Source: Paragordius varius (taxonomy: Eukaryota; Nematomorpha). Taken from it: a DNA stretch of 64,000 bases. The position numbers and the translations under genes were made by a program. The notes under the pieces were generated by a model that searched no databases, was not told the origin of the DNA, and worked only from the letters and a program-made list of their open reading frames with translations. The DNA lies in assembly GCA_964247055.1 (NCBI GenBank), contig OZ176050.1, positions 3,472,001 through 3,536,000 on the forward strand, read 5' to 3'. Below are positions 20,540 to 32,200 of the stretch, one piece after another (position 1 is the stretch's first letter; the number at the start of each line of letters is the position of its first letter).

Positions 20540-23500
20540 GTATATTATTTTTAAATGCTTTTTTCTAAAATTAATTATAAATTAATTTAATTAATTACGC
20601 AATATTTATATTGTATATAGGTGAATTCAAGCTTATAAATGCGGAAGAAGTGGCCAAGTTATGGGGTATGCGAAAAAATAAACGTAATATGAATTACGAT
20701 AAACTTTCAAGGGCTCTCCGCTATTATTACGATAAACACATTATTAAAAAAGTGTTGGGTAAAAAATATGTTTACAGATTCGTCAATATTCCTCCCAATC
20801 ATAGTGCATCGTTAGGGGGTCTCCTAGGTTTATCACGTTCAGACAATCAATCGTGCGGAAGTGGGTCTTTAGTACACAACAAAGAATTCGTCAATAACAA
20901 AAATTCAAACACAAATAATTTGAATAATGTCACAAAGATACCGCAATTTGCTCAAACTAATACATCATCGTACAACTCTAACCATTCAATGCCCGCGGCA
21001 AAGAAAAGGCAAAAATCTGTCATTAAGCAAGAATTTATAACATCTCCTGATTCATCCGTCGTTCTTCCTAATAGCAATAGCAGCAACGCAAAAAATTGTG
21101 ATATTTATAAATACGAAGATGAGATGACCGACAATGCATCTTTCGTACCCAAAAATGGGACTTTAAAACAACATTTGGGTATGTTAGTATATTTATATAT
21201 GTTTGAATTTTGGAATTTAGTTTAATTTTATGTTTGTTCAATTTTCGGTGGTAAGGTTTTTTAGTTGAATTATCCCCCTCAATGTAAATTCAGGATTGCA
21301 CTCTAAATAATCCTTATTAAACGTTAAATTATCTATTTATTTCCAAAGTACACATACCTATATATGCTTTTATAAATGTTTTGCGTAATAGGATAATAAA
21401 ATGGTAGAGATAAATATTCTTTATAGAGGAGGTTATCGCGTTCAGGAACGCGGAACCTATAAAATTTTGATTTTAATGAACTTCTTAGGCTTAAAAAATA
21501 ACATGGTATTAACAAACATTTTTTTACATGTGTTAGATGGAAATACAAATGGCGGAATGCGACCTCAACAGCAGAATTATTACGAACATTTTAGTATGGA
21601 AAAATTTTATCAACATTTCCATCATTGTTCAAACATGGAAACGGTCCCACCCAACACTTGTAACTCAAAACGACCACCTTATAACACGGCAAGTGATATC
21701 CTTACGAACCATTATAATGAACTTTACAATAATATCAGCGTGAAGGACAAATCTTCAACAATAAACTTTTTGGGCCATAATCCAAACCCATATATGATTC
21801 ATCCCCCGCCGTCAGAATTATCGCCCCCAGACTCAAATGAAACCATTGAGAATCATGGATCCTCATCACACATTATTTCACCTTCAATCGTTTCAAATTA
21901 TGGGAATGCCTTTAATTTTGTGTCGTCCTCTTGCAAAAAGGAAACACATAACAGCCCGAATCATACAACCACTAGGTAGGTCTTGTGGATACGGTTAATT
22001 TTAATAACATTAGGTTTTTTTAACACCTTAAAAACGAAATGCGTTTGTTTCAATTAAAAATATGTTTCACGGCGTTTTTCGGAATTTCCAGAATGTAAGA
22101 AGTAGAAAATGAGTGGAATGTATATAGGGGCAATCTTACTCATTAACACAGTAAAATGTGCAATTGTTTTACTATCATACCATTATTTTATTTTATTTTC
22201 AAAATTATTTTCTTATGCTTTGCTAAATTTTATACTGCACTATGCTGTATATAAGCTAGCTGGCAATATTTGAGAAAAAAATCTAACTATGTATATTTAC
22301 TCATACTATATTTTGATTGCAACAATTAATAGACACCGTTTGAATATGATTTGGGTTTTGTAAAATTTTATCAGTTATATTTTCTAATCGCATATTTTTC
22401 TCTAGGGTTCAACATGATCAATCATCAAGTTATAATCACCAATCTGCACCTCAAACTCAAAATAGGATGGAACAAATCGCTAATAGCAGCTCAAGTATTT
22501 CACAATCCCAGCAACAAAAGATTATGCATGATTCAAAACAACGCAATAATTTCACCTTTACTAATCATTACAATGATTACTATCAACACTTTTGTAATTT
22601 ATTGGCCGCATCTTCGCCCAAGAACCCTTCAACTTCTCTCCCTTTGGGAGGGAGTGGACCCCAATATTTACCCTATCCTATAACACCAAACGTGTTGAAC
22701 AGTAACACCAATACAAATAAATATTTTAATATGAACAATAATGATAACAACACCATCGATAATAAAGAGAATAGTGGTGGCTTCATCAATTCCCCCCAAG
22801 CTGGTAATATGTCATTCGGATCGGCGGCCAATATGTTTTCACATTTCAATTATATGCATACACCGTTACCCCCACTGACACCCTTTAATCTTAGCATGTA
22901 TTTAGCGGTTTCGCCCCTATTTTCGCCCCTTCTAATGCCAACACCTTTTATTTTCCCTCCTCCGACAACTTCGATTTCCGCCTCAAATTATTCTGTAGTG
23001 CCACCAAACAAATCTGAAACTCATATTGACGAAAACAATATTATTTCAAAGGACACATCAATAACTGACAAGAACGAAGTATCAGAAATATCAGAAACGC
23101 ATCAACAACCATGTAATGCAACCAGGGAACCTGTAATACGAAAGAGCCAAATTTCTGAACCCGAGCCTGACAGTAAACGACTCAAGATTGATAATCATAA
23201 AACTTTGGTTAAATCAGAAAATAATATCACGCCTCCTATCTCACAAACAATGATGAATGTTGGAATAGCCACTACCAGTACAACCATAATAAATGGCGGT
23301 TTAAACAATAGTGTAGCAAAACGGAGCATAGCAAAAGTCAATGGGATAAAACCTAAGAAAAAACCTGCCCCGTTATCCTTGAACAATAATAATACGCCCA
23401 CGCAAAATAATTTTAAAAATATGCCTCCGCTGTATTCACACTTTGCTTCCCACTTGAATAACACTTACAACAATAATTTTGGTAGTAGTAATAACAATAA

Positions 23501-24047
23501 TAGTGCTGCTTTTAGCCCATTCATGAATGTCTTTCCAAACACACCATTTAACAACTTTTTTTCCTCGTTAAATACGCCGTTTCCTCCCAATCTAGGCCTT
23601 AATAATGGTAATGGTAGTGCTAATTTGTTCAAGAGTGATGCCTTGCAAACACCGGTTTTAACGTTGCGATCTCCTATGCATTTTTCTCCATCGTCTGCTT
23701 CGATTGCTCCAGTGCGGACCGAGGCAGATGTTAGCAAATCCGATTCGGACAATACATTCGAGGTAGCCGGGGGAGGTGGTAACCCAATTATATGCCCACG
23801 ATCTCAAGAATCGGATAGTTTGCAAGGTGGGATGGCAGATGACTCTACTTGCTCCTCCTCAAGAGTTTTGGAACAACAAACAAACCACAAAGCGAAAAAT
23901 AGTTTGTGTCTACTTACTACGCATGGTTGCGTTGAAGAACCTGAAGCCTTAAATCTTTCCTACAAAGTTGATGGCGGAAAGCACATACTGAAAAAATCCC
24001 AAAGTGTCATAACATTAAACAAACGGAGTGTGGGAGAAATAGCTTAA
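20284..24047 (+). CDS. ELK: ELK/TCF-class ETS-domain transcription factor (4 exons, complete)
   Basis: Exons 20284-20539, 20621-21178, 21537-21975 and 22406-24047 join in frame to 964 codons plus TAA. The ETS domain spans residues about 62-144, split by intron 1: [68 protein letters not shown]. It is closest to ELK proteins ([20 protein letters not shown]). C-terminal features fit the same class: SUMO-type motifs IKQE (about residue 233) and VKSE; a Ser/Thr-Pro cluster ([16 protein letters not shown]) directly before FIFP at about 599-602, which matches the FxFP ERK docking site; and EALNLS at about 931-936, close to the CtBP-binding PLNLS of Net. Family role: nuclear MAPK-responsive DNA-binding regulator. 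Long Asn-rich linkers are unusual. The start is the first ATG in the open frame; an upstream untranslated exon cannot be excluded. Confidence 0.93.
20621..21178 (+). CDS. ELK: ELK-like exon 2 (recognition helix)
   Basis: Acceptor tgtatatag, phase 1 in; donor g|gtatgt, phase 1 out. It carries the DNA-recognition helix [20 protein letters not shown] with both conserved arginines. Downstream is [12 protein letters not shown], a basic stretch plus a SUMO consensus. Confidence 0.95.
21537..21975 (+). CDS. ELK: ELK-like exon 3
   Basis: Acceptor catgtgttag, phase 1 in; donor ag|gtaggt, phase 2 out. It encodes a Pro/Asn/His-rich linker, for example [16 protein letters not shown], with several SP sites. 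No known domain. Confidence 0.88.
22406..24047 (+). CDS. ELK: ELK-like exon 4 (transactivation and docking region)
   Basis: Acceptor ttttctctag, phase 2 in; TAA at 24,045-24,047. It contains the proline/SP cluster ending [10 protein letters not shown], several PLTP or LFSP sites, VKSE and, 28 residues before the end of the protein, ALNLSYK. Asn homopolymer-like tracts occur between the motifs. Confidence 0.93.
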
Positions 24048-26061
24048 ATCATTTTAACTAGGGTATAATATTTAATATTTGTTTCAAATTATGAAATATG
24101 ATTAAATTTTTAAGCATATGATATTTTGAGTTTTTCAATTTCGGTGCAAGATATTTAATTTTTTTACTATATAGGTATGCCAAGAATATAAATCTTTTTT
24201 GCACCAGCCGAAATACACCCAATTACGGACATTATTCCCCTATATAAAAACTTAAATATGCACTGGATAATTTTCAAAAAACAAAATTAATCACAACTAT
24301 GCAACTTTCTTCCAACATTTATTTTGTTTTCATGTTTTATGATAAAATTTGACATATTATGGGCCAATCATTGTTTTTAAAATATTAAAAATACCTGAAA
24401 ATTGTTTCACGCTTCAAATATATTTTGGATAAAGAAAACGATCAATCTTAATTGTGATACTTTATTTAAATTTGATTAATTAATTAGATAGATAGATGGA
24501 TAGATATATTTTTTTAATGAATGCCATACTTTTAAATACAGCAACTTTATTTTTTCCGCCAATTTTTTTATAATATTATGCATGCATTTATAGAAAGCAT
24601 ATTTTATATAGTGTTTTATGATAATTATGAGTTAATTTAAATGCACCATTTTACCTATTGTCTCTTTAATAATAGTGTTTTTACAAAATCAAACTACAAA
24701 TTTAGTGATATTAAATTTGATATTATTCTCCATTTTTTTATTATTTATATTTTATTTATAAACAAATGTTTCAGAAATATAGTTATCTCTGTTTAAGTTG
24801 GGCCATAACCCATATATTATGATTCATAGTTATTATGACAATATTTTCATTTCACCTATATTATTAATATAATGAATGATATTATTAGATTTTAAATAAA
24901 TAATTTGCTCAAATGTACCACAATCCCCTTTCAAATACACCGTTAATGAAAATTGAAAATTTGCATAAAAACATGCTGTATAAATCTTGAACTACTTTTT
25001 CCACACAGTCCGATACAAAAATTTTTTTTAAAACTAAACCAATTTTAAAGAGGCTATATATTTGGCTGAGTTATTTTTTGAGATGATATGTCGGCATAAA
25101 ATGCTAAAAATGTTATTCGCATAATAACATGGGAAAAACAATAAAATGGTATTTTCACAAACTTTAAGTTTGTTATAATTGTTTTTTTGAGGGATAATAT
25201 AATAAACTTTTTAAAATATTTAGATTTGCAAATGTGGATGAAGAAAATTTGTTTTGTTGAATCAGACCGATCCGATTCAATGGCAGTTAATTCTTTACAC
25301 ACTGTTATATATACATAAATTTTTAATATGCAACAAGAGAAAAAATTGATAAAAATCAATTTTATTTTTTTTGTTAAAAATTAGGATTGCACATACATAG
25401 TCACAAAAGTTCATTTCCCATAAGAAAGGTAAAAATGGTTCAAGTCACAAAAAATACGCTTAAAATTAAATAATTTTAAGAAAGCATCGGTTTAATAAAA
25501 ATATTATTTAGCATGCTTTTTGTTATGTAAGCTTATGTTGGGTTGAATTCCAACCTGTCAGGAATATAACGGGTATAAATGCACATATATGCAATAACCA
25601 GTCATTTAATACCACGAATACAAATATATGAACTGTATGTTTAAGCGGCCATTTATCCCTCTCAGGTACCAAACGGGTCTATCATATGTTTTTACAAAAA
25701 GTTAGAGAAACAATCAATACTGTAAACAAAACGTATATTTTAACTACCACAAACTTAAAAATTTTTGCAAAATATTTTATAAATTTTTACTGATTTTCAG
25801 TCAACCTGATTTTATCATTTAAGACGCTTCACCTTTTTACATGAATATTGTTGATACACCAAATATTTCACTATTTTTATAATATGCAAAGTTTAAACAA
25901 TTTCGTTTCTTACACATTTTATAGTCAAATCTTTTGGGTTTATTTTCCTTTTGTGCATCCCTCGAATTTCGGATGGTTGATAAGATCATCTTTTTAAAAA
26001 ATTCTAACTAAAAATTGCATATATTTATTCTTAATATTTAGTATATGTAATATTTGTATGA
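24048..26061. other. Convergent 3' flanks of the ELK-like (+) and ZP-N (-) genes
   Basis: AT-rich DNA with no coding signal. A minus-strand open frame at 25,359-25,054 is low-complexity and unlike any family. It includes a solo repeat end at about 25,640-25,700 (CTCAGGTACCAAACGGGTCT) also seen at 37,700-37,760. The polyadenylation signal of the ELK-like gene cannot be fixed. Confidence 0.45.
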
Positions 26062-26067
26062 TTTATT
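26062..26067 (-). terminator. Polyadenylation signal of the ZP-N gene
   Basis: AATAAA on the minus strand 16 bases after the TAA at 26,084. It supports this being the last exon. Confidence 0.55.
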
Positions 26068-26083
26068 AATTATATTTTGCTAG

Positions 26084-26242
26084 TTATGTGAAGGCACGAT
26101 TCGTGTTATTTATAGGTTGAAGTGTGAAATTTATCAGTCCAGTGTAAATACATGTCAGGTTAATAATTTGATTAGGTTGTACTTCTTGCTTGTTGCTTTT
26201 TAGACTCACAACATGTAATTGTGTAAAATAACTGCCTCCATA
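26084..26242 (-). CDS. ZP-N module F, second half; probable last exon
   Basis: Acceptor aattttag, phase 0 in, TAA at 26,086-26,084. Reads YGGSYFTQLHVVSLKSNKQE, INLTCIYTGL and NFTLQPINNTNRAFT. It supplies C4 for module F across a 5.5-kb intron that holds the foldback element. AATAAA follows 16 bases after the stop. An alternative phase-1 donor at 26,097 could lead to further exons, but none was found. Confidence 0.75.
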   Translation of the reverse strand, partial: YGGSYFTQLHVVSLKSNKQEVQPNQIINLTCIYTGLINFTLQPINNTNRAFT

Positions 26243-29200
26243 CTAAAATTAAATGTAAAAAATGTAATAAAAAAATAACCGTAAGGTGAATGTAATCTAT
26301 ATAAATTATATATATGTATAAATAAACTTATTTATATAAAAAAGCGAATACATATATAAAATAATTACAGTAAAATTAAGGGTTCTAAGTATAGATTAAT
26401 AAAATTAAGGTGTATCTTTAAGAATAAGCATTTAGTATATAAATTAAATGACACTAATTATATGTTGCTCCATAGAAAATTATTCAAAACAAAATGTTTC
26501 CATTTATGTCCATTCTAGGTTTTACTGATTTCTTTGATAACCCTCACTAGGAACAAATTAACTGTTTAATTTAGTAAAAAGGGGGTGACCAACATAATTC
26601 GCTTTGCGGACCGTATTTTTGGATCAAAAATCCGAAATATATGGGCATTAACAAATATTTTGTTAGATTTCTTACATACGACTGTAAAAACTATTTATTT
26701 TAACAATTTTTGCTAGTTCTTCCGAAATTAAAAAAAAAGTTATTCAGGAAATTTGTTTAAGAAGATCATTTTTACCTATTATGAACAAAATTTTGTATTT
26801 AAAATTTTCGCGGGTCGCAGAAATATTTTAAACGGCCGCGTGTTGGCCACCCTGTTGTAAAAGGTTTTAATATAATACTTTTGTTAGGTTTAAACAATAT
26901 ATATGAGAAAGGCAGATTGCAAAGGATGGTGAATATCATAGCCTACAAATTAAGAGGGGTAGAATTCGAAGTTATTAATTACATCATTTCCATCATTTGA
27001 AATATTTTTAAAAAACGACTTTTACTCCTTTTCCGAAAAATATTTATAAAGTAATATTAATTAAAACCCTAATAACATACAAAACTTTATGTATAATTTT
27101 AGTCACATATTTTTTTCGGGGCATTAGGGTGTTTATATAAATAGGTTACACCTTCAATCCAACACACTAATAATTAATATTAAATATCATATTGAGATAC
27201 AGTATGCATTTTAATGTATGTTCAGTAATTATATTGCCAGTCAAATAACATAAATGGTTTATCCAATGCGTAAAATACTGACCCACGAAATTATTTCGTA
27301 GTGCACATATGAAAGAGGATTGACGTGAGAATTAACATAGGCTTTAATTTGATGGATATTTAGTAATGTTAAATTTTGAGAATATTATAGCAATTTATGT
27401 TAACATTTGTAATATTGTTGTTACGTATTTAGATGCGGAATTTTGTGGGTTTTTATCTTTGATAAATTAATAAATAGTAAAATACGTATTTTAAGATTTT
27501 TTATGTTAATTATTCCTATTAATAATAAATATTTTTCAACATGCTAAATACCTGTATTAATCAATATTGGTATTATAATTTTATATAGTTGTTATTACTA
27601 ATTAAAAAACACAGGTAAATATTTATTTGTGAAAATTTAAGTAGATTTTAGATTTTTGTCTTTTATGTTTTGCATTTTTAATTATTAATAATTTTTAAGT
27701 ATTTCAGACATTTTAATCAGGTAAAAAATGCGGTTTTTAACAAATTTAGTAAAAATTTAGTTTTTTTTGTATTTTAGGTTTTGTATTGTTAATAGTAATT
27801 AATTACTACATATTTTGGACATTATAATAAATACAGGTAAAAATTGCGGTTTTTAACAAATTTAGTAAAAAATTAGTTTTTTTTTGTTTTTAGGTTTTGC
27901 ATTTTTAATTGTAATTAATTACTACATATTTTGGACATTATAATAATACAGGTAAAAATTGCGGTTTTTATTAAATTTAGTAAAAATTTAGTTTTTTTGT
28001 TTTTATAGGTTTTGCATTGTTCATTGTAATTAATTACTACATATTTTGGACATTATAATAAATACAGGTAAAAATGCGGTTTTTAACAAATTTAGTAAAA
28101 ATTTAGTTTTTCTTTTGTTTTTTTTATTTAATATTGTTAATTGTAATTAATTACTACATATTTTGGACATTATAATAAATACAGGTAAAAATTGCGGTTT
28201 TTAACAAATTTAGTAAAAATTTAGTTTTTTTTATTTAATATTGTTAATTGTAATTAATTACTACATATTTTGGACATTATAATAAATACAGGTAAAAATT
28301 GCGGTTTTTAACAAATTTAGTAAAAATTTAGTTTTTTTTGTTTTTTAGGTTTTACATTTTTAATTGTAATTAATTACTACATATTTTGGACATTTTAATT
28401 AATAGAGGTAAAAAATGAGGTTGTTTTTATATTTAGTAAAAATCTAATTTTTTCTTGTTATTATTTGATGTTAATTGTAATTAATTACTACTTATTTGGA
28501 AAATTTAATAAATACGGTGAAAATGGCGGTTTTTAACAAATTTTAAATGTAACATTTTTTGTATTTTATATCATTGTTATTTAATTAATTACCAAATATT
28601 TTGGACATTTAAAAAACTGGTGTTAATTGCGGTTTTAATAAATTAAAATTTTAAAATTTTTATTCAACCTTGCTAATTTATTTATCACTATATATTTGAA
28701 CATTGATATATACAGGTAAAATTACTATGATTTGCGGTTTTTAAAATTTTTAAACATTATTTTGTTTTACATTGATAACTAATATAATAAATATAGTTAA
28801 CATATCTGAGCAGGTAAAAATGCATGTTACGGTTTTATGTTTGATATTTTATTTTCCAAATCAACTATTTATATTTTAACAAACACCTTATGTCACCAAA
28901 GATTGAAAATAAGATCAAGATATATAAAACATCTTTTAAAGTATTTGAGTATCGCCAAATATAAATATATTTATTTGAATTATAAATGTATATACAAAAT
29001 ATTCATAATATTATATTTGAAATTAATATTCTTCTTATTGATATTAATACAGGTAATTTGTTTATATAATTGATAAACGATGCAGTGTGCGTTCATGCTG
29101 ATCATATAGATGAAGAATAGTATGAGATGCAATAATTAAATGCAAATAGAAAGTTTCATCACCATCATTTTATGGGTAGATTCTATCAACTAAAATATAA

Positions 29201-32200
29201 GATAGTTAATATATTAGAAAATTGATACCTGGATTCTAAAAGTATTTTCAACATAAATTGGGGGCTAAAACGTTCAAAGTTTGAAAGAGAACTAAGTAAG
29301 GTTGACTTGGCTTTTTAACAACTAAATTTGCAAAAAAATATTTTCTTCATGATAAAATATTTAAAAATGATACTTTATGTTTTTTTCGTTCTACCATTCT
29401 AAACTATAAATATGAAAAGGCTTATATGATTTCACCATACCAATGACGTCAAATAGAGAATAGAAACAAATATTTATTTTCAAAAGCTTTGAATGCAACA
29501 GCACTACAAAAACTAAGCAGGTAACACTAACATTGTTTGTTTTGGTGAAGAATAGTTTTTTATATTTATAGTTTAGGATGGTAGAAGGAAAAAAACATAA
29601 AGTATCATTTTTGAATTTTTTATCATGAAGAAAATATTTTTTTGCAAATTTAGTTGTTAAAAAGCCAAGTCAACCTTACTTAGTTCTTTTTCAAACTTTG
29701 AATGTTTTAGCCCCCAATTTATGTTGAAAATACTTTTAGAATCCAGGTATCAATTTTCTAATATATTAATTATCTTATATTTTAGTTGATAGAATCCTAG
29801 AAAATGATGGTGAAGATCGTTTATCAATTATATAAACAAATTACCTGTATTAATATCAATAAGAAGAATGTTAATTTCAAACATAATATTATGAATATTT
29901 TGTATAATTATACATTTATAATTCAAATAAATTTATTTATATTTGGCGATACTCAAATACTTTAAAAGATGTTTTATATATCTTGATCTTATTTTCAATC
30001 TTTGGTGACATAAGGTGTTTGTTAAAATATAAATAGTTGATTTGGAAAATAAAATATCAAGCATAAAACCGTAACATGCATTTTTACCTGCTCAGATATG
30101 TTAACTATATTTATTATATTAGTTATCAATGTAAAACAAAATAATGTTTAAAAAATTTAAAAACCGCAAATCATAGTAATTTTACCTGTATATATCAATG
30201 TTTCACAAATATATAGTGATAAATAAATTAGCAAGGTTGAATAAAAAATTTAAAATTTTACTATATTAAAAACCGCAATTTACACCAGTTTTTAAAATGT
30301 CCAAAATATTTAGTAATTAATTAAATAACAATGATACAAAATACAAAAAATGTTACATTTGAAGTTTGTTAAAAACCGCCATTTTCACCTGTATTTATTA
30401 AAATTTCCAAATAAGTAGTAATTAATTACAATTAACAATATTAAATAAAAAAACAAGAAAAAATTAAATTTTTGCTAACAATAAAAACAACCTCATTTTT
30501 TACCTTAATTAATCAAAATGACCAAAATATGTAGTAATTAATTACAATTAAAAATGCAAAACCTAAAAACAAAAAAAACTAAATTTTTACTAAATTTGTT
30601 AAAAACCGCAATTTTTACCTGTATTTATTATAATGTCTAAAATATGTAGTAAGTAATTGAACTAAAAATGCAAAACCTAAAAACAAAAAAAACTAAATTT
30701 TTACTAAATTTGTTAAAAACCGCAATTTTTACCTGTATTTATTATAATGTCTAAAATATGTAGTAAGTAATTGAACTAAAAATGCAAAACCTAAAAACAA
30801 AAAAAACTAAATTTTTACTAAATTTGTTAAAAACCGCAATTTTTACTTGTATTTATTATAATGTCCAAAATATAGTAAGTAATTACAATTAACAATGCAA
30901 AACCTAAACATAAAAAAACTAAATTTTTACTAAATTAATTAAAAACCGCAATTTTTACCTATATTAATTAAAATGTCCAAAATATGTAGTAATTGATTAT
31001 AACTAACAATGTTACATAAAAAACAAAAAAACTAAATTTTTACTAAATTAATTAAAAACCGCAATTTTTACCTATATTTATTAAAATGTCCAAAATATGT
31101 AGTAATTGATTACACTAACAATGTTACATAAAAAAAACAAAAAAATAAATTTGACTTAATTTAATAACCGAATTTTTACCTGATTAAAATGTCTGAAATA
31201 CTTAAAAATTATTAACAATTAAAAATGCAAAACATAAAAGACAAAAATCTAAAATCTACTTAAATTTTCACAAATAAATATTTACCTGTGTTTTTTTAAT
31301 TAGTAATAACAACTATATAATATTATAATACCAATATTAATTAATACAGGTATTTAGCATGTTGAAAAATATTTATTATTAATAGGAAAAATTAACATAA
31401 AAAATCTTAAAATACGTATTTTACTATTTATTAATTTATCAAAGATAAAAACCCACAAAATTCCGCATCTAAATACGTAACAACAATATTACAAATGTTA
31501 ACATAAATTGCTATAATATTCTCAAAATAACATTACAAAATATCCATCAAATTAAAGCCTATGTTAATTCTCACGTCAATCCTCTTTCATATGTGCACTA
31601 CGAAATAATTTCGTGGGTCAGTATTTTACGCATTGGATAAACCATTTATGTTATTTGACTGGCAATATAATTACTGAACATACATTAAAATGCATACTGT
31701 AAGTTGACTAGATCCATGATAATTGAAGCTAAAAAGATATTCTACCCTTTTAGTCCCACATTCATGGAGTGGAATGTTTAACGTAATATAGCTCTGTAAG
31801 AGTTTAACATTTTGTGAAGATTCATAAACAGTACAGTTTTTATCGTAATTTCCAGCAATAATTTTTCCATCAAAAAATTCCTGCTTAGAAGTAGTCATAA
31901 GAACGACATTCATCGAATCATCGCTGCAAAAATGCCTGACTAATATTAAAAATATGAATCATTCCAAAAAATATTATGATGGTAAGAACATAAGATTAAA
32001 ATATTACTTTGGTTATTTTCAAAAGTTTTTGTAACTTTCTAAAATGAGATAAATTAAATAAAATCATCAAACTTTTGGTATCACATAATCACATTCAATA
32101 CGTTGATCTATGATTTGTTTAGGAAAATTTAAATGCAATATGTTGGAAAATTGGATGAGGGAATCGTTTAGCACCTAAGATATAGATTTAAAATTTATCA

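Noticed and set aside
25054-25359. 101-codon minus-strand open frame in the convergent 3' region
   Set aside because: Low complexity, no family resemblance, and it overlaps nothing in the splice-consistent ZP-N gene.
25960-26022. Possible further last exon of the ZP-N gene (minus strand, frame with STIRNSRDAQKENKPKR)
   Set aside because: No donor in the preceding exon gives the needed phase 0, and a stop plus AATAAA already follow at 26,084-26,062.
31671-31705. Splice donor inside the foldback terminus (ACA|GTATGC)
   Set aside because: The donor at 31,745 (AGG|GTAGAA) matches module B in position and phase, so the terminus is not needed as a donor.
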